Below, one piece after another: positions 7,545 through 9,357 of a stretch of DNA of 9,357 nt (position 1 is its first letter; each line of letters begins with the position of its first letter). The DNA is taken from NCBI GenBank assembly GCA_946618395.1, contig CAMOLD010000047.1, positions 1 through 9,357 of the forward strand, in the 5' to 3' direction. The position numbers were made by a program, and so were the translations under genes. Source of the stretch: an uncultured Clostridia bacterium (GTDB lineage: Bacteria > Bacillota > Clostridia > Oscillospirales > CAG-272). A model generated the notes under the pieces. It saw only the letters and a program-made list of their open reading frames with translations. It was not told the DNA's origin and made no database searches.

Positions 7545-7712
7545 TGCGCGAAGCGCACAGGCATCAGTTATGATTTTGCCTTGCGGCAAAAGTTATAATT
7601 TGCGCCGTTGGCGCAAAGTTATGATATGAGTTCCGCAAACGTGCCGCAGGCACTCATAACGTGCGAGGCACTGATAACTTATAACGTTCCGCGTTAGCGG
7701 AACTCATAACTG
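7545..7712. repeat. Array of small palindromes joined by GTTAT/ATAAC linkers
   Basis: A gene-free stretch filled with short perfect hairpins. TGCGC-gaa-GCGCA is at 7545-7557, TTTTGCC-ttgc-GGCAAAA at 7574-7591, and TTTGCGCC-gtt-GGCGCAAA at 7599-7617. GTGCC-gca-GGCAC is at 7641-7653, GTGC-gag-GCAC at 7661-7671, and GTTCCGC-gtta-GCGGAAC at 7686-7703. They are separated by AGTTATGAT-like linkers in the left half and by their complement (CATAAC, GATAAC, TATAAC) in the right half. The outer ends form a 9-bp inverted repeat, CAGTTATGA (7565-7573) and TCATAACTG (7704-7712). Inside, ATGAGTTCCGC (7626-7636) also pairs with 7697-7707. It lies between the tRNA terminator and the YitT promoter. No coding potential is seen. 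Confidence 0.85.
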
Positions 7713-7744
7713 AAAAAAGCACTTGCAGAGGCAAGTGCTTTTTT
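7713..7744 (-). terminator. Terminator of the tRNA operon
   Basis: A perfect stem AAAAAAGCACTTGC (7713-7726) / GCAAGTGCTTTTTT (7731-7744) with loop AGAG. It lies directly 3' of tRNA-Glu on the - strand, where the A run reads as six T. It is symmetric and would also stop + strand transcription. Confidence 0.93.
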
Positions 7745-7746
7745 CA

Positions 7747-7821
7747 TGGTGACCCGTAGCAGAATCGAACTGCTGTTACTGCCGTGAAAGGGCGGTGTCT
7801 TAACCTCTTGACCAACGGGCC
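7747..7821 (-). tRNA. tRNA-Glu (UUC)
   Basis: The - strand folds as a complete cloverleaf. The acceptor GGCCCGT pairs with ACGGGTC (one G-U pair), followed by discriminator A and an encoded CCA (7747-7749). The anticodon loop CTTTCAC gives anticodon UUC, for glutamate. The T arm contains GTTCGATTC. The length of 75 bases includes CCA. It is co-transcribed with tRNA-Met two bases upstream. Confidence 0.97.
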
Positions 7822-7823
7822 GA

Positions 7824-7900
7824 TGGTAGCGGGAATTGGATTTGAACCCATGACCTACCGGGTATGAACCGGTTGCTCTAGCCAGCTGAGCTATCCCGCC
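7824..7900 (-). tRNA. tRNA-Met (CAU), elongator type
   Basis: A complete 77-base cloverleaf with encoded CCA (7824-7826). The acceptor GGCGGGA pairs with TCCCGCT, including a G1-U72 wobble. The anticodon stem ACCGG/CCGGT carries loop TTCATAC, giving CAU. It lacks the unpaired first acceptor position and the three consecutive G-C pairs in the anticodon stem that mark initiator tRNA, and it resembles the elongator tRNA-Met of other Firmicutes. A tRNA-Ile2 with lysidine-modified CAU is less likely but not strictly excluded. It is the first gene after the promoter at 7918-7946. Confidence 0.93.
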
Positions 7901-7917
7901 ATGAATCGTGCTTTGTT

Positions 7918-7946
7918 ATTATACCACGGAGAAAATTTTTTGTCAA
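7918..7946 (-). promoter_or_regulatory. Consensus sigma-A promoter of the tRNA-Met-tRNA-Glu operon
   Basis: TTGACA (7946-7941) and TATAAT (7923-7918) on the - strand have a 17-base spacer, a full consensus match. The start site would be near 7911, about ten bases before the 5' end of mature tRNA-Met, as usual for stable-RNA operons. Confidence 0.92.
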
Positions 7947-8035
7947 TAGGTTTTGCCCAATTATTTTGGAAAAAGTTAAAAAAAGCGAGAAAAATCAGCT
8001 GGATTTGAAACGGAGCAAACGGAGAGAAAAAACTG

Positions 8036-8069
8036 AAAAAAGCGGCAGATCTTTCGGTCTTCCGCTTTT
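8036..8069 (-). terminator. Terminator of the GNAT-YdeI unit
   Basis: On the - strand AAAAGCGGAAGA pairs with TCTGCCGCTTTT (one mismatch) around a short CCGAAAGA loop, followed by a T run (complement of A at 8036-8041). It starts six bases beyond the YdeI stop codon. Between it and the tRNA promoter (7947-8035) the DNA is A-rich, and I see nothing else there. Confidence 0.88.
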
Positions 8070-8074
8070 CGGTT

Positions 8075-8656
8075 TCAAGAATAATATTTTTCCACGCCGC
8101 CGTAACCGCGAATCAATTTGTTTTGCCGCGTTTTGAAAAGAAAACTCTCCAGGCGCTTTTGAAATTCCTCGGGGCGGTTTCTTGCCGCCTCAATGTAGGC
8201 AATGCGAATGCGCTGATAGGAATTGGAAAACGATTGATAGTTTTTCCAAGTCTCCGCGTCCTGCCGGAGCCGGTCCATAATATCCTGCGGAAAAACGAAA
8301 GGCGCGCGGATGACCGGGAGAATTTCCTTTCGCACTTTGGGGTGGATCATGCCGCGTGCGTCCAGCCAAATCAAGCGCTCGATGTTCGGCTGCGAATAGG
8401 GACTGCCGGCTTTGCGCGGAGAGAAGCGGCGGATGCAATGCAGGTCGTCCAGGCGCCGGTTGGTGCTGTCAATCCAGCCAAAGCAAAGCGCTTCCTCTAC
8501 CGCGTCGTTATAGGAAAGGGAAGCCTCGTTTGCCGCCAGCACGGGGAAAACGAACCAAACTTCGGGCTCGGTTTCAAAATGCTTTGCAAGATAATTTCGC
8601 CATTCGTTTCGCTCGCTCGTTGCAAACAGGTTCATTTCTTTTGCGTTTTTCATCAT
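8075..8656 (-). CDS. YdeI/OmpD-associated family protein
   Basis: A 193-residue, soluble, probably cytoplasmic protein with the family signature. EALCFGWIDS (55-64) is followed by RRFSPRK (76-82), then the SPYSQPNIERLIWLDARGMIHP segment. The family is named from E. coli/Salmonella YdeI (OmdA) and linked to resistance to antimicrobial peptides there. In Firmicutes its role is unproven, so no specific function is assigned. Two ATG codons (8656 and 8653) are possible starts. The first overlaps the TGA of the upstream gene as ATGA, and the Shine-Dalgarno (GGTAAG) is weak, so translation is probably coupled to the GNAT gene. A terminator follows the stop. Confidence 0.85.
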   Translation of the reverse strand: MMKNAKEMNLFATSERNEWRNYLAKHFETEPEVWFVFPVLAANEASLSYNDAVEEALCFGWIDSTNRRLDDLHCIRRFSPRKAGSPYSQPNIERLIWLDARGMIHPKVRKEILPVIRAPFVFPQDIMDRLRQDAETWKNYQSFSNSYQRIRIAYIEAARNRPEEFQKRLESFLFKTRQNKLIRGYGGVEKYYS

Positions 8657-9357
8657 GTTTTCTTACCATTTTCATATTCAAAATAGGAAAACGTATCGTC
8701 CTCGCGCACGGGCGAAAAGCCAGATGCCAAAATCATTTTGCGGGATGCCGTATTCCGCTTGTCGCAACGCGCCGTCGTTTTGAGGCGCAAAGACTGCGCG
8801 GCAAAATCGGCGGCGGCTTTGAAGGCGGCTTTGCCGTAGCCCTTCCCTTGAAATGCGGGAAAGATGCGGCAACCGACCTCGGCGGACCCGTCAAAGGTAA
8901 AGTTCCAAAGAATCACCTCGCCAATCATTTCGCCGTCCTCGTTCAGGCGGACGGCAAAATTGACCGAATCCCCCACCTGCATATCAAACATTGCCGAATC
9001 GTAGAAGGTGTTTTCGTCAATTTGCCCGGTAATGCTGATGTCCGTGCGGTAATCATACCCCCAATAACGGTTGTTTTGCGCATCGGTATTCAAAGCCAGA
9101 TATGCCGGTTTGTCGGCTTCCCGGAAGGGAGAAAGAACTATGCCGTCCGCGGAAATTACCGGTAGGGCAGGTATTTTTGCCACCGGAGATTGCACATGAA
9201 CCAGGTATTTGTTCACTTTTTCAATGGGATGGTATTGCATTTTGGAGGTGCGCAACCCCGGGTCGCCCGAATCGTCCTCGCGGTTGATCAGGTGCAGGGG
9301 GCTTTCCAAAGTTGCGTCCATCAAGCGGACGAACCCGGAATAGATGACCGGATAAGC
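8653..9357 (-). CDS. GNAT-family N-acetyltransferase with an N-terminal extension (partial, 5' end outside window)
   Basis: The frame is open from its TGA (8655-8653) to the right edge, 234 codons. The last ~155 residues are a GNAT domain of the RimJ/RimL-like type. It begins with a GIVLSPFREADKPAYLAL strand/helix, continues with FAVRLNEDGEMIGEVILWNF, and carries the acetyl-CoA loop FQGKGYGKAAF (Q/RxxGxG/A pattern). It closes with the NTASRKMILASGF segment typical of the family. Such enzymes move an acetyl group from acetyl-CoA to an amine. The substrate is unknown. About 80 residues precede the domain (SPLHLINRED..., YHPIEKVNKYLVHVQSP), which I do not recognise. In-frame starts exist at 9324 (TTG) and 9321 (ATG), but no ribosome binding site is seen before them and the frame stays open beyond. 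The gene therefore most likely starts outside the window. Confidence 0.82.
   Translation of the reverse strand, partial: AYPVIYSGFVRLMDATLESPLHLINREDDSGDPGLRTSKMQYHPIEKVNKYLVHVQSPVAKIPALPVISADGIVLSPFREADKPAYLALNTDAQNNRYWGYDYRTDISITGQIDENTFYDSAMFDMQVGDSVNFAVRLNEDGEMIGEVILWNFTFDGSAEVGCRIFPAFQGKGYGKAAFKAAADFAAQSLRLKTTARCDKRNTASRKMILASGFSPVREDDTFSYFEYENGKKT

Noticed and set aside
7545..7712. CRISPR array
   Set aside because: Repeats are not of constant length or sequence, there are no spacers of uniform size, and no cas gene is nearby. The conserved part is the linker and the variable parts are self-complementary stems.
7824..7900. Initiator tRNA-fMet
   Set aside because: The first acceptor position is paired (G-U) and the anticodon stem is ACCGG/CCGGT, not the G-C triplet of initiators.
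8356..9165. 269-codon + strand frame opposite the YdeI and GNAT genes
   Set aside because: It is antisense to both genes and spans their junction. The composition is Arg/Gly-rich with no motif.

Overview
The window looks like chromosomal DNA of a low- to mid-GC Firmicute of the class Clostridia, probably a gut Oscillospiraceae/Ruminococcaceae-type lineage. This is inferred from strong AGGAGG-type ribosome binding sites, sigma-A consensus promoters, U-tailed intrinsic terminators, a YitT-family protein, an NAD-dependent DNA ligase and Gram-positive-style tRNAs with encoded CCA. I see no phage, insertion sequence, CRISPR array or toxin-antitoxin module. Most of the region is ordinary housekeeping and envelope sequence.

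Left part, + strand (1-6590). The window opens in the last 60 codons of what is most likely tryptophanyl-tRNA synthetase, closed by a large terminator hairpin. Almost touching that terminator is a polytopic WecA/TagO-type glycan-phosphate transferase, which would start cell-wall polymer synthesis on undecaprenyl phosphate. A tight four-gene run follows: a lipoprotein with an M3-type zinc metallopeptidase domain, an Lgt-family membrane protein with an altered signature, a CPBP (CAAX-type) membrane protease, and ligA. The last three are spaced or overlapped (29-nt gap, 14-nt overlap, 8-nt overlap) as one transcription unit. It ends at a strong bidirectional terminator (6552-6590).

Right part, - strand (6603-9357). 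A YitT-family membrane protein converges on ligA and is driven by a perfect TTGACA-17-TATAAT promoter. Upstream of it lies a 148-bp array of small palindromes joined by GTTAT/ATAAC linkers. Next comes a tRNA-Met(CAU)-tRNA-Glu(UUC) pair with its own perfect consensus promoter and terminator. Beyond that is a two-gene unit read leftwards: a GNAT acetyltransferase that runs off the right edge, coupled by an ATGA stop/start overlap to a YdeI/OmpD-associated family protein with a terminator behind it.

Functionally, the left cluster suggests an envelope theme (wall polymer initiation, a surface peptidase, a lipoprotein-lipidation homologue, an intramembrane protease) with ligA attached at the end. 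The items most worth a second look are the palindrome array, the Lgt homologue with replaced signature residues, and the lipid-anchored M3 peptidase next to it.
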